A stretch of DNA of 64,000 nt from Rhodophyticola porphyridii (GTDB lineage: Bacteria; Pseudomonadota; Alphaproteobacteria; Rhodobacterales; Rhodobacteraceae), in the NCBI RefSeq assembly GCF_003688285.1, contig NZ_RCNT01000001.1:620001-684000 (forward strand). The letters are read 5' to 3'. Shown piece by piece: positions 54,653 to 63,768 of this stretch. Made by a program: the position numbers and the translations under genes. The notes under the pieces are model-generated. The model did not search any database and was not told the origin of the DNA. It saw nothing but the letters and a program-made list of their open reading frames with translations. Position 1 is the first letter of the stretch; each line of letters starts with the position of its first letter.

Positions 54653-55831
54653 ATGACGGAGGTGTTGCGCGCAGGTCTTGCCGAAGACGCCCCCGCCCTT
54701 GCCGAATTGCATCGCCGGGCGATCGCAGCCGTCCCCGACGATATTCTGGCGCCGGAGCAGCGCGAAAGCTGGGCGGCCGGGATCGCCCCCGACAGCTATC
54801 TGCGGGCCTGTGCGGCGGGCGAGGCGTTTGCTCTGGCCGAGATTGACGGGGCCATTGCGGGATTTTGCAGCTACCGCACCGGTTCGCCCGATGCCGAGAT
54901 TGTGGGCCTTTATGTGGACCCGGCCTTTCAGAACCGTGGCATCGCCCGGCGGCTGACCGAACTGGTCGAGGCGCGGCTTTTCGACGGCGGTGCGACACGG
55001 ATCGAGTTGAAGGCGGGCCCCGCCGGGCAGGCGGCATGTCGCGCACTTGGCTATCGGGTGATCGGGCGCAGCACCCATGTCAGCCGGGGCGGACTGGCCC
55101 TGCCCGTCGCGGTGATGGAGAAGGCGGTGACCGACGCGGCCCGCCGCCCGGCGCGAAACTTCTATGGCCGCCGCAAGGGCCAGCATCTGAAAAGCAGCCA
55201 GGCGCGGTATCTGAAGGAGGATCTGGCGGCGCTATCGCCCGGTCCGGTGGATTGGGAGACGAACCCCGAACGCCGGCCGCTCGATCTGGAGGCGCTGTTC
55301 GGCGGGCGGGAGGTCTGGCTCGAAGTGGGTTTTGGCGGTGGCGAACACATGGTGCATCAGGCGGCGGCGAACCCGGATGTGGGCATCATCGGCTGCGAAC
55401 CCTACATCAACGGCGTCGCGATGCTGTTGGGGAAGATCCGCGCCGCGGGTGTGGAAAATCTGAAGGTCCATCCCGGCGATGTGCGCGACCTCTTCGACGT
55501 GCTTGAAGACGATGCCGTGTCGAAGGCATTCCTGCTCTATCCCGACCCATGGCCCAAGACCCGCCATCACCGCCGGCGGTTCGTGACGGCGGAGCATCTC
55601 GCCCCGCTGGCGCGGGTTCTGAAACGGGGGGCCGAGTTCCGGGTGGCGACGGATATTCCCGATTACGTGCGTCAGACCCTGATGGAAGTGCCCAAGGCCG
55701 GGTTTGATTGGCTGGCCGAGGGGCCGCGGGACTGGCGCACCCCGTGGGAGGATTGGATTGCGACCCGGTACGAGCAGAAGGCGTTGCGCGCGGGCCGGGT
55801 GCCGCATTACCTGAGTTTCCGGAAAAACTAG
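54653..55831 (+). CDS. trmB: GNAT acetyltransferase fused in frame to tRNA (guanine-N7)-methyltransferase TrmB
   Basis: A continuous 392-residue frame. Residues 1-157 are a complete GNAT domain: motif [22 protein letters not shown] near 84-104, C-terminal [16 protein letters not shown] and VAVMEKA. From residue 159 the frame continues as Trm[13 protein letters not shown] near 165, the SAM-binding [17 protein letters not shown] near 222, [17 protein letters not shown], and [13 protein letters not shown] near the end. GTG 55127, preceded by GGAGAAGG, could start a separate TrmB of 234 residues, the usual TrmB length. So it is either a real fusion or a nested start without a stop between genes. 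Confidence 0.85.
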   Translation: MTEVLRAGLAEDAPALAELHRRAIAAVPDDILAPEQRESWAAGIAPDSYLRACAAGEAFALAEIDGAIAGFCSYRTGSPDAEIVGLYVDPAFQNRGIARRLTELVEARLFDGGATRIELKAGPAGQAACRALGYRVIGRSTHVSRGGLALPVAVMEKAVTDAARRPARNFYGRRKGQHLKSSQARYLKEDLAALSPGPVDWETNPERRPLDLEALFGGREVWLEVGFGGGEHMVHQAAANPDVGIIGCEPYINGVAMLLGKIRAAGVENLKVHPGDVRDLFDVLEDDAVSKAFLLYPDPWPKTRHHRRRFVTAEHLAPLARVLKRGAEFRVATDIPDYVRQTLMEVPKAGFDWLAEGPRDWRTPWEDWIATRYEQKALRAGRVPHYLSFRKN

Positions 55832-55983
55832 AGGCCGCCGCCCTGACCATTGGCCAGAGTTATCCGGGCGCGCGCGCCCTGCCGCGCCGTGTCCGGGTGG
55901 CGTTCCTGAACGCACAGAAGGGGTGTGGACCGCACCGATGGGGCGGTTTATCACCGCGGGCGACTGAAGATGAGGTGACCTTG

Positions 55984-57336
55984 ATGTCTGGCCATGGCGA
56001 TCCGGTTCCGATGACCTCCCGCAGAGCGGAGGCGTTGCGCGGCGTTGCGGAGGTGCCGGGCGACAAGTCGATCTCCCACCGTGCGCTCATTCTGGGGGCG
56101 ATGGCCGTCGGCGAGACGCGGATCACCGGATTGCTGGAAGGTCAGGACGTGCTGGACACGGCCCGCGCGATGCGGGCCTTCGGTGCCGGGGTTGAGCAGC
56201 ATGGGCCGGGGGAATGGTCCGTCTTCGGGGTAGGCGTCGGCGGTTTTGCGGAGCCCGAGCAGGTGATCGATTGCGGCAACTCCGGCACCGGTGTGCGGCT
56301 GATCATGGGGGCGATGGCGACCTCACCGATTGCGGCCACCTTCACGGGCGACGCCAGCCTGAATGGGCGGCCGATGGCGCGGGTCACGGACCCGCTGGCG
56401 CTGTTCGGTACGCAGGTCATGGGGCGTTCCGGCGGCCGCCTGCCGATGACGCTGACAGGCGCGGCGGAGCCGGTTCCGGTTCGCTACACTGTGCCGGTGC
56501 CCTCGGCGCAGGTGAAATCAGCGGTGCTTCTGGCCGGGTTGAATGCGCCTGGCCAGACCGTGGTGATCGAGGCGGAGGCGACGCGGGACCATACCGAGCG
56601 CATGCTGGCCGGGTTCGGTGCGGACATCGCGACCGAGATGACAGAGGCGGGCAGGGTGATCACTCTTACTGGGCAGCCCGAACTGCGCCCGCAGGCGATC
56701 GACGTGCCGCGCGATCCGTCCAGCGCCGCCTTCCCGGTCTGTGCGGCGCTGATCTGCGAAGGCTCCGACGTCCTGGTGCCGGGCATCGGACTGAACCCGA
56801 CCCGGGCGGGACTTTACGAGACCTTGCGCGACATGGGGGCCGATCTGACCTATGAGAACATGCGCGAGGAGGGCGGGGAGCCGGTGGCCGATCTCAGGGC
56901 GCGCTACTCCCCGGATATGAAAGGCATCGAGGTGCCGCCGGAGCGTGCGGCCAGCATGATCGATGAATACCCGATCCTGTCCGTCGTGGCGGCCTTCGCC
57001 GAGGGGCGGACGATGATGCGCGGTGTCCGGGAGCTGCGCGTGAAGGAGAGCGACCGGATCGCGGCGATGGCCACCGGACTGCGCGCCAACGGCGTGACGG
57101 TGGAGGATGGGCCGGATTGGTGGGCCGTGAGCGGCATGGGGCCGGGCGGGGTGCCTGGCGGCGGGATGACCGCGAGCCATCTGGATCACCGGATTGCCAT
57201 GTCCTTTCTCTCTCTCGGGATGGCGGCGAAAAAGGCGGTGCGGGTCGATGATGCGGGCCCGATCGCGACCAGCTTTCCGATCTTCGGGACGCTGATGGCG
57301 GGGCTTGGCGCGCGCATCGAACGGAGCAACCGATGA
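55984..57336 (+). CDS. aroA: 3-Phosphoshikimate 1-carboxyvinyltransferase (EPSP synthase)
   Basis: A 450-residue enzyme of the shikimate pathway. Segments [86 protein letters not shown] and [19 protein letters not shown] are all family-typical. ATG 55984 with a nearby GAGGTGA is preferred; the open frame is longer and overlaps trmB. The residues following the KS-rich motif place it with the class II bacterial type. It overlaps the GFA gene by four bases. Confidence 0.95.
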   Translation: MSGHGDPVPMTSRRAEALRGVAEVPGDKSISHRALILGAMAVGETRITGLLEGQDVLDTARAMRAFGAGVEQHGPGEWSVFGVGVGGFAEPEQVIDCGNSGTGVRLIMGAMATSPIAATFTGDASLNGRPMARVTDPLALFGTQVMGRSGGRLPMTLTGAAEPVPVRYTVPVPSAQVKSAVLLAGLNAPGQTVVIEAEATRDHTERMLAGFGADIATEMTEAGRVITLTGQPELRPQAIDVPRDPSSAAFPVCAALICEGSDVLVPGIGLNPTRAGLYETLRDMGADLTYENMREEGGEPVADLRARYSPDMKGIEVPPERAASMIDEYPILSVVAAFAEGRTMMRGVRELRVKESDRIAAMATGLRANGVTVEDGPDWWAVSGMGPGGVPGGGMTASHLDHRIAMSFLSLGMAAKKAVRVDDAGPIATSFPIFGTLMAGLGARIERSNR

Positions 57337-57737
57337 GTACCGGATCCTGTCTTTGCGGCGCGGTCCGCTACGTCGTCTCCTCGCCGCTGCGCCCGGTGAT
57401 CGCCTGCCATTGCGGGCAATGCCGCAAGTCGAGCGGGCATCATGTGGCCGCGACCTCCGCGCCGCGCGAGCATGTGGAGATAGAGGGGCGCGTGACCTGG
57501 TACGCCTCCTCTGACACGGCGCGGCGGGGGTTTTGCGGCATCTGCGGATCAAACCTGTTCTGGGACGGGCCGGGCAGCCATCTGTCGATTTTCGCAGGCA
57601 CGCTGGACGGAGATCCGGGCATCCGGCTGGCGGGACATATCTTCTGCGCCGAGAAGGGCGCCTATTACGAGATCACAGACGGGCTGCCGCAGGCGCCGCA
57701 GGACGATCCGTCACTGACGACACAGGTGATACCATGA
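57333..57737 (+). CDS. GFA-family protein (glutathione-dependent formaldehyde-activating type)
   Basis: A 134-residue zinc protein with the GFA Cys pattern: [10 protein letters not shown] at the start, [14 protein letters not shown] in the middle and [13 protein letters not shown] near residue 70. Family members include GFA-like formaldehyde enzymes, but most are of unknown function. It overlaps aroA and cmk by four bases each, so it is embedded in a shikimate/pyrimidine operon. Confidence 0.9.
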   Translation: MSTGSCLCGAVRYVVSSPLRPVIACHCGQCRKSSGHHVAATSAPREHVEIEGRVTWYASSDTARRGFCGICGSNLFWDGPGSHLSIFAGTLDGDPGIRLAGHIFCAEKGAYYEITDGLPQAPQDDPSLTTQVIP

Positions 57738-58339
57738 GTTTCACCGTTGCGATCGACGGCCCGGCGGCCGCGGGCAAGGGCACGATCAGCCGCGCCGTCG
57801 CACAGCATTTCGGCTTTGCACATCTCGATACCGGATTGCTGTACCGCGCGGTGGGACGGCGGATGCTGCATGGTGAGGACCCGGTCGGGGCCGCGGGACG
57901 CTTGCGCGCCGCGGATCTGGAGGGCGACGACCTGCGCGGCCCGGATGTAGCACGGGCCGCCAGCAAGGTGGCTGTGATCCCCGAAGTGCGTGCGGCGCTT
58001 GTGGATTTTCAGCGCGCCTTTGCCACCCGTGCAGGCGGCGCAGTTCTGGACGGGCGGGATGTCGGCACGGTGATCTGCCCGGACGCGCGGGTGAAGCTGT
58101 TTGTCACCGCCAGCGCGGAGGTGCGGGCGGAGCGGCGTCTGGCGGAGCTGGTCGGCAGGGGGCTGGACACGGATTTCGAGACGGTGCTCGCCGATGTGCG
58201 CGAACGCGATGCGCGTGACAGCGAGCGGGTGGAAGCTCCGTTGGTGGCCGCCTCCGATGCAGTGGTTCTGGATACCTCGGATCTGAGTATCGAGGCGGCG
58301 GTCGCCCGGGCGATCGCCACCGTCGAAGAGGCGCGATAA
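57734..58339 (+). CDS. cmk: Cytidylate kinase
   Basis: A 201-residue kinase of CMP and dCMP. It has the P-loop [53 protein letters not shown] and the LID region [14 protein letters not shown] with [12 protein letters not shown]. The start overlaps the GFA gene by four bases. It leads toward rpsA, a conserved order in proteobacteria, though an exported protein gene stands between. Confidence 0.95.
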   Translation: MSFTVAIDGPAAAGKGTISRAVAQHFGFAHLDTGLLYRAVGRRMLHGEDPVGAAGRLRAADLEGDDLRGPDVARAASKVAVIPEVRAALVDFQRAFATRAGGAVLDGRDVGTVICPDARVKLFVTASAEVRAERRLAELVGRGLDTDFETVLADVRERDARDSERVEAPLVAASDAVVLDTSDLSIEAAVARAIATVEEAR

Positions 58340-58727
58340 GCGCGGAGGCGCGGCTGATCGTCTCCAGGGGGGGGTTACACGGACGAGTTGCGCGCCCACG
58401 AGTATCCTCGTCGATGGCGTGGAGACGGCAAAGATCAGGACCAGTTCCAGCGTCGAGCCTCCGGTCGCCGCGGATCTGAACTGGATGCAGGCGGCAATCG
58501 ACTGGACCCGGTCGAGCCTGTTTCCGCTCAGCTTGGAGCCGGGCGAGGTGGCGGTGATCTAGGTTTCCAAAACCTATGGTCGATGACGGGCGGCCCGGGC
58601 CATCGGGTCGGGCGCCGGAAATTACCTCAGCCTCAGGCGGCTCTGGCCGGTCACCAAAGCGTGGTTTGGGCGTGTGGGCCGGAGGGTCTAGTCTGGGCGC
58701 GACCTCGTTCCGGAAGGAGTATGTCCG
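58340..58727. other. 388-bp stretch between cmk and an exported protein, with a short unplaced frame
   Basis: No gene with a good start is visible. A 55-codon frame ending in TAG at 58560-58562 reads ILVDGVETAKIRTSSSVEPP ... DWTRSSLFPLSLEPGEVAVI, which looks like the C-terminal part of a protein and not random; no start codon with a ribosome-binding site is apparent. It may be a decayed remnant. The rest contains the promoter for the next gene. Confidence 0.35.
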
Positions 58728-59249
58728 ATGCCGATCCACGCCTTTTTCCTTGCTGCTGTCCTGGCCGCGACGCCGCTTGCCGCGCAGCAGGCCGACCCAC
58801 CGATGACACCCGAGAGGGTGGCCGCGATTCTGCTGGCGCTGGATCCGGATGCGGCGGCCTCGGGTCAGGGAGTGGAGCTGACCATCGAGGATATTCCGGT
58901 TCTGGTGGTTATGGATCAGGCCGCCAACCGGATGCGCGCCATGGTGCCCGTGGCCTCGGCCGACGCGCTGAGCGAAGCCGAACTGACCCGCGTGATGCAG
59001 GCCAATTTCGATACCGCACTCGATGCGCGCTATGCCATCGGGCAGGGGCGTCTCTGGGCCGTCTATGTGCACCCTCTGGCCGAGCTGCACGGCGCGCAGC
59101 TGATCGAGGGGATTGCTCAGACGGTCAATCTGGCGCGGAGCTATGGCACGCTTTACACCAGCGGCTCGCGGATCTTCGGACGCGGCGACAGCCCCGGGAT
59201 CTACCGCGATCTGCTGGAGGATCTGATGCAGCGCGGTCAACCGCTCTAG
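58728..59249 (+). CDS. Exported protein with YbjN/chaperone-like fold
   Basis: A 173-residue protein with a short signal peptide (MPIHAFFLAAVLAATPLAAQQ, cleavage near residue 19). The mature part (GVELTIEDIPVLVVMDQAANRMRAMVPVASADALSEAELTRVMQANFDTALDARYAIGQGRLWAVYVHPLAELHGAQLIEGIAQTVNLARSYGT) alternates strands and helices in the way of YbjN or type III chaperone-like folds. ATG 58728 follows AAGGAG at eight bases; the ATG at 58721 is in another frame. Unknown role. Confidence 0.75.
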   Translation: MPIHAFFLAAVLAATPLAAQQADPPMTPERVAAILLALDPDAAASGQGVELTIEDIPVLVVMDQAANRMRAMVPVASADALSEAELTRVMQANFDTALDARYAIGQGRLWAVYVHPLAELHGAQLIEGIAQTVNLARSYGTLYTSGSRIFGRGDSPGIYRDLLEDLMQRGQPL

Positions 59250-59474
59250 ATGCCGGGAAACGCCATCCGCCAATTGTGCCGAAGCCCTTGCCAGCAAGGG
59301 CCCGCCGGGGTATAGCAGCCGCGTCAAGTCGGCGGGCAACGCCGCGGATCGAGCAGGGTCGGGTCTCCCCCGGCCCTGATCGTTTTCCGGCAATGCGTGT
59401 CAAAGACCAACCCCAAAGACCGGCGGAGACAACCGCGCGGCCAGATAAAACCCTGATAAGGAACGTTAAAACGC

Positions 59475-61160
59475 ATGTGCGCTAAAGCAACTATGGAGGA
59501 ATTCGAAGCCCTCCTGAACGAAAGCTACGAAATTGACACGCCCGAAGAGGGCAGCGTTGTCAAAGGCAAGGTCATCGCCGTCGAGGCGGGCCAGGCCATC
59601 ATCGATGTCGGCTACAAGATGGAAGGTCGCGTCGATCTGAAGGAATTCGCAAATCCCGGCGAGGCGCCCGAGATCAGCGTGGGCGACGAGGTGGAGGTTT
59701 ACCTTCGCAATGTCGAAAACGCCCGGGGCGAGGCCGTGCTGTCCCATGAAATGGCCCGCCGCGAGGCCGCGTGGGACCGCCTGGAAAAAGCCTATGCCGA
59801 TGAAAACCGCGTCGACGGCGCGATCTTCGGCCGGGTCAAGGGTGGGTTCACCGTGGATCTGGGCGGCGCGGTTGCGTTCCTGCCCGGCTCTCAGGTCGAT
59901 GTCCGCCCGGTGCGCGACGCGGGTCCGCTGATGGGCCTCAAGCAGCCGTTCCAGATCCTCAAGATGGACCGTCGCCGGGGCAACATCGTCGTCTCCCGCC
60001 GTGCGATCCTTGAAGAGAGCCGTGCCGAGCAGCGCGCCGAGGTCATCGGCAAGCTGGCCGAGGGCGACGTGGTCGACGGCGTGGTCAAGAACATCACCGA
60101 ATACGGGGCCTTCGTGGACCTTGGCGGTGTGGACGGCCTTCTTCATGTCACCGACATGGCGTGGCGCCGCGTGAACGATCCCAAAGAGGTTCTGTCCATC
60201 GGCGAAACCGTCAAGGTGCAGGTCATCAAGGTCAACAAGGAAACCCATCGTATCAGCCTCGGCATGAAGCAGCTGCAGGACGATCCGTGGGATTCGGTCG
60301 AGAGCAAGTATCCGCTCGACAGCACCCATACCGGTCGCGTGACCAACATCACCGATTACGGTGCCTTCGTGGAACTGGAGCCTGGTGTCGAAGGTCTGGT
60401 TCACGTCTCCGAGATGTCCTGGACCAAGAAGAACGTGCATCCCGGCAAGATCGTGTCGACCTCTCAGGAAGTCGAAGTGATGGTGCTGGAAATCGACACC
60501 GCGAAACGCCGCGTGTCACTTGGCCTGAAGCAGACCATGCGGAACCCCTGGGAAGTGTTCGAAGAGCAGTACCCCGTGGGCACGCAGGTCGAGGGCGAGG
60601 TTAAGAACATCACGGAATTCGGTCTGTTCGTGGGTCTCGACAACGACATCGACGGTATGGTGCACCTGTCGGATCTGACATGGGAAGGTCGTGGCGAGGA
60701 TGTGATCGGCAACTACCGCAAGGGGGACGTGGTTCAGGCCGTGGTCTCCGAGGTGGATACCGACAAGGAGCGCATCAGCCTTTCGATCAAGGCCGTGGAG
60801 GGCGACCCGTTTGCCGAGGTTGTCGATGGGGTCAAGCGCGGGTCCGTCGTGACGGTGACCGTGACCGCGATTGAGGATGGCGGGATCGAGGTGGAGTACG
60901 AAGGCATGAAATCCTTCATCCGCCGCAGCGACCTCAGCCGTGACCGGGCCGAGCAGCGCCCCGAACGGTTCCAGATCGGTGACAAGGTCGATGCCCGTGT
61001 GACCAACGTGGATGCCAAGACCCGCCGTCTGGGCCTGTCGATCAAGGCGCGCGAGATCGCCGAGGAAAAAGAAGCCGTCGAGCAGTTTGGCTCGTCCGAC
61101 AGCGGCGCATCGCTTGGAGACATTCTGGGCGCGGCGCTGAAGAAGGGCGACGACAACTGA
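59475..61160 (+). CDS. rpsA: 30S ribosomal protein S1
   Basis: A 561-residue protein with six S1 RNA-binding repeats, for example VVDGVVKNITEYGAFVDLGGVDGLLHVTDMAWRRV, HTGRVTNITDYGAFVELEPGVEGLVHVSEMSWTKKNVHPGK and VEGEVKNITEFGLFVGLDNDIDGMVHLSDLTWEGRG. It binds mRNA in translation initiation. ATG 59475 lies behind AAGGAA. A strong terminator follows. Confidence 0.98.
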   Translation: MCAKATMEEFEALLNESYEIDTPEEGSVVKGKVIAVEAGQAIIDVGYKMEGRVDLKEFANPGEAPEISVGDEVEVYLRNVENARGEAVLSHEMARREAAWDRLEKAYADENRVDGAIFGRVKGGFTVDLGGAVAFLPGSQVDVRPVRDAGPLMGLKQPFQILKMDRRRGNIVVSRRAILEESRAEQRAEVIGKLAEGDVVDGVVKNITEYGAFVDLGGVDGLLHVTDMAWRRVNDPKEVLSIGETVKVQVIKVNKETHRISLGMKQLQDDPWDSVESKYPLDSTHTGRVTNITDYGAFVELEPGVEGLVHVSEMSWTKKNVHPGKIVSTSQEVEVMVLEIDTAKRRVSLGLKQTMRNPWEVFEEQYPVGTQVEGEVKNITEFGLFVGLDNDIDGMVHLSDLTWEGRGEDVIGNYRKGDVVQAVVSEVDTDKERISLSIKAVEGDPFAEVVDGVKRGSVVTVTVTAIEDGGIEVEYEGMKSFIRRSDLSRDRAEQRPERFQIGDKVDARVTNVDAKTRRLGLSIKAREIAEEKEAVEQFGSSDSGASLGDILGAALKKGDDN

Positions 61161-61186
61161 GCGATCTGAGCTCCGAAAAATCCGAA

Positions 61187-61217
61187 AGGCCCCGTCGTAT
61201 GGACGGGGCCTTTTTTT
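61187..61217 (+). terminator. Rho-independent terminator of rpsA
   Basis: AGGCCCCGTC / GACGGGGCCT perfect 10-bp stem with a GTATG loop (61187-61211), followed by a run of seven Ts (61211-61217). Confidence 0.9.
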
Positions 61218-61680
61218 ATGGCAACAGCACGTCAGGCCCGAGCGATCCCGCGATGGTGAACCACGGTCCGTCACCCTGTCTGCCTGCGGTCGAGCGATCC
61301 CGTTGCGCGCGTTTCTCCGGGCGCGCCGAACGGCAGCAATAGGGCGCGGCTCTCCCCGCGATAGGATGTTTCTTCACCACTCTCCATGCCTGGCTTTTCC
61401 GCTGTCCGCCACCGGCGGCACCTCTCCGCCGGGCAGGCGGAAAACCGCTATATTTCCAAGGGTCTCTTCCCGCTTCATTTGCCCCGGCCCGCCGCGTTGA
61501 GGCAGACTTCGCCTTGTCGGGGATGTATCTGCCCTGCCGTTTCCTCCCATCGGAGACCGGAACCGGACACCTTGTTACGACCCCGTTACAATCCTGCGGT
61601 CTAACAACCGCGCGCGGTCCGGGATGCTCCGGGACCGCTCCCCATGCAGCATTGCGTTCAGCGCCACAGGGAGGCCCTTC
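61218..61680. other. 463-bp noncoding region upstream of the PhoX gene
   Basis: No gene is supported on either strand; the minus-strand frames are shadows of the phosphatase gene. A GTTAC direct repeat at 61574-61589 is the only regulatory-looking feature. The rest may hold promoter sequence. Confidence 0.5.
61574..61589 (+). promoter_or_regulatory. GTTAC direct repeat with 11-bp period, Pho-box-like
   Basis: GTTAC at 61574-61578 and again at 61585-61589, an exact 11-bp period, the period of PhoB half-sites. The half-site sequence differs from the classic TGTCA. It lies about 92 bases upstream of a PhoX-type phosphatase, where PhoB control would be expected. Inference only. Confidence 0.35.
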
Positions 61681-63702
61681 ATGAAACGTGACGACATCAT
61701 CAGCAGTGATGACTACGGCAACAAGGCCGAAGCCTTTGAAGCCTTCGACGATATCCCGACAAATCCCAATCTCGGAAACACCATCGGCGATGTGATCAAC
61801 CGCCGCTATGGCCGCCGCGACGTGATGCGCGGCGCATTGGCGGTCTCCGCCACCACCGCGCTCTTCGGTACCTCGGCCATCGTGGCCCCGGGCCGCGCAG
61901 CCGCTGCAACCGCCGCCGACAGCCGGTATGTCTTTGAAGAGCTGCCATGGGGCAATGACGTGAACCATCACATCGCCGATGGCTACAACGCCGATATCCT
62001 GATCCGGTGGGGCGATCCGATTTTCCCCGACATGGCCGAATTCGATCCGCAGAGGCAGTCGGCGGAAGATCAGGCGCGCCGCTTTGGCTACAACAACGAC
62101 TATGTGGGCTTTGTGGAGCTTGAGCCCGGCCGCGGTATCCTGTGCGTGAACCATGAATACACCAATGAAGAGGTGATGTTCCCGGGTCTCGGCCGGCAGG
62201 ATCGCGACGGGTTCCAGGGTATGACCGAGGAGCTGGTGAACATCGAAATGGCCGCCCATGGCGGGTCGGTCTTCGAGATCGTGAAAGGCGATGACGGCAA
62301 ATGGTCCGTCGTGCTCGACAGCGAATACAACCGCCGCATCACCGCCGACACGCCGATGACCATTGACGGGCCCGCCGCCGGGCATGCGCGCATGATGACG
62401 GGCGCGGACCCGACCGGCCTGGCCGTGAACGGCACCATCAACAACTGCGCTGGCGGGATCACCCCGTGGGGCACCTATCTGATGGCCGAGGAGAACTTCC
62501 ACGGCTATTTCTGGACCGACACTGTCGATGGCGACGGCGACCCGGATCTCTCCGCGCAGGCCGAGGCCGAGAGCATGGGCCGCTATGGCGTGCCGGGCCG
62601 CTGGTATGCCTGGGGCAGGTATCACGACCGGTTCAACATCGATGTCGAGCCCAACGAGTCCAACCGGTTTGGCTGGATCGTGGAGGTCGACCCGATGGAC
62701 CCGACCTCCACCCCCGTCAAGCACACCGCGCTTGGCCGGTTCCGTCACGAAGGCGCCGAGTCCACCATCGCGCCGTCGGGTCAGGTGGTGATCTATACCG
62801 GCGACGACAACCGCTTCGACTATGTCTACAAGTTCGTGTCCGCGGGCACCGTGTCCGGCGACAAGGCGCAGGATATGCAGCTTCTGTCCGAAGGCACGCT
62901 CTATGTGGCGCGCTACAATGACGATGGCAGCTATGAGTGGATGCCGCTTGTCCATGGCGAAGGCCCGCTGACTGCGGAAAACGGCTTCGATAGCCAGGCA
63001 GACGTGATGATCGACACCCGTCTGGCGGCGGACCTTCTGGGCGCGACGCCGATGGACCGGCCGGAAGATATCGAGCCGCGGGGCGATGGTGCCGTCTTTG
63101 TCATGCTGACCAACAACTCGCGCCGCACACCGGAGCAGGTGGATGCCGTCAACCCTCGCCCGGAAAGCAATTTCGGCCATATCCTGCAGATGAACGAAGC
63201 GGGCGGCGATCACGCGGCCACCACCGGCACCTGGGACATTCTGGTGCAATGCGGTGACCCGAACATCGCCGAGGTCGGCGCGGTGTGGAACCCCGAGACC
63301 TCCGAAAGCGGGTGGTTCGGCTCCCCCGACAACTGCGCGCTGGACGATATCGGCCGTCTGTGGATCTCGACCGACCAGGGGTCGGGTTGGGGCCGCACAG
63401 GCAAATCCGACGGTCTCTATGCTTTGGAGACCGAAGGCGAGCTGCGCGGTCACTCGAAGCTCTTCTTCCGCTGCCCCGTGGGCGGGGAGCTTTGCGGGCC
63501 GTATTTCGCAGACAATTCCGAAACGCTCTTCCTCGCGGTTCAGCATCCGGGCACGGACGGAACAAACGATTTCGTCGGGTTCGAGCGGGATTCGACCTTC
63601 GAAGATCCGGCCACCCGCTGGCCCGATTTCGCCGAAGGCATGCCGCCACGCCCGTCGGTCGTGGTGGTGACCAAACAGGGTGGCGGCCAGATCGGCGTCT
63701 GA
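61681..63702 (+). CDS. PhoX-type (DUF839) phosphatase, Tat-exported
   Basis: A 673-residue protein. The N-terminus has a twin-arginine segment (NRRYGRRDVMRGALAVSATTALFG, near residues 40-63), so it is exported folded with metal. The DUF839/PhoX body shows LEPGRGILCVNHEYTNEEVMFPG, NNCAGGITPWGTYLMAEENFHGYF, SNRFGWIVEVDPMDP, KHTALGRFRHEGAESTIAPSGQVVIYTGDD and GRLWISTDQG. PhoX enzymes are Ca2+-dependent periplasmic phosphatases that release phosphate from organophosphates. ATG 61681 is used; the longer frame overlaps the promoter. Confidence 0.9.
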   Translation: MKRDDIISSDDYGNKAEAFEAFDDIPTNPNLGNTIGDVINRRYGRRDVMRGALAVSATTALFGTSAIVAPGRAAAATAADSRYVFEELPWGNDVNHHIADGYNADILIRWGDPIFPDMAEFDPQRQSAEDQARRFGYNNDYVGFVELEPGRGILCVNHEYTNEEVMFPGLGRQDRDGFQGMTEELVNIEMAAHGGSVFEIVKGDDGKWSVVLDSEYNRRITADTPMTIDGPAAGHARMMTGADPTGLAVNGTINNCAGGITPWGTYLMAEENFHGYFWTDTVDGDGDPDLSAQAEAESMGRYGVPGRWYAWGRYHDRFNIDVEPNESNRFGWIVEVDPMDPTSTPVKHTALGRFRHEGAESTIAPSGQVVIYTGDDNRFDYVYKFVSAGTVSGDKAQDMQLLSEGTLYVARYNDDGSYEWMPLVHGEGPLTAENGFDSQADVMIDTRLAADLLGATPMDRPEDIEPRGDGAVFVMLTNNSRRTPEQVDAVNPRPESNFGHILQMNEAGGDHAATTGTWDILVQCGDPNIAEVGAVWNPETSESGWFGSPDNCALDDIGRLWISTDQGSGWGRTGKSDGLYALETEGELRGHSKLFFRCPVGGELCGPYFADNSETLFLAVQHPGTDGTNDFVGFERDSTFEDPATRWPDFAEGMPPRPSVVVVTKQGGGQIGV

Positions 63703-63722
63703 CCCCCATATCCTGAACCGGA

Positions 63723-63751
63723 AACGGCCCCGCCGCGCGTGGGGCCGTTTT
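63723..63751. terminator. Terminator between the phosphatase gene and mipZ
   Basis: AACGGCCCC / GGGGCCGTT stem with a 9-base loop (63723-63749), followed by a short T-run; the A-run on the left side makes it usable in both directions between the converging genes. Confidence 0.75.
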
Positions 63752-63768
63752 CATGTGCTGCGAGAGGT

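Noticed and set aside
61216-63546. A 776-codon frame opposite to the PhoX gene
   Set aside because: Antisense shadow; the plus-strand phosphatase has a Tat signal and conserved blocks.
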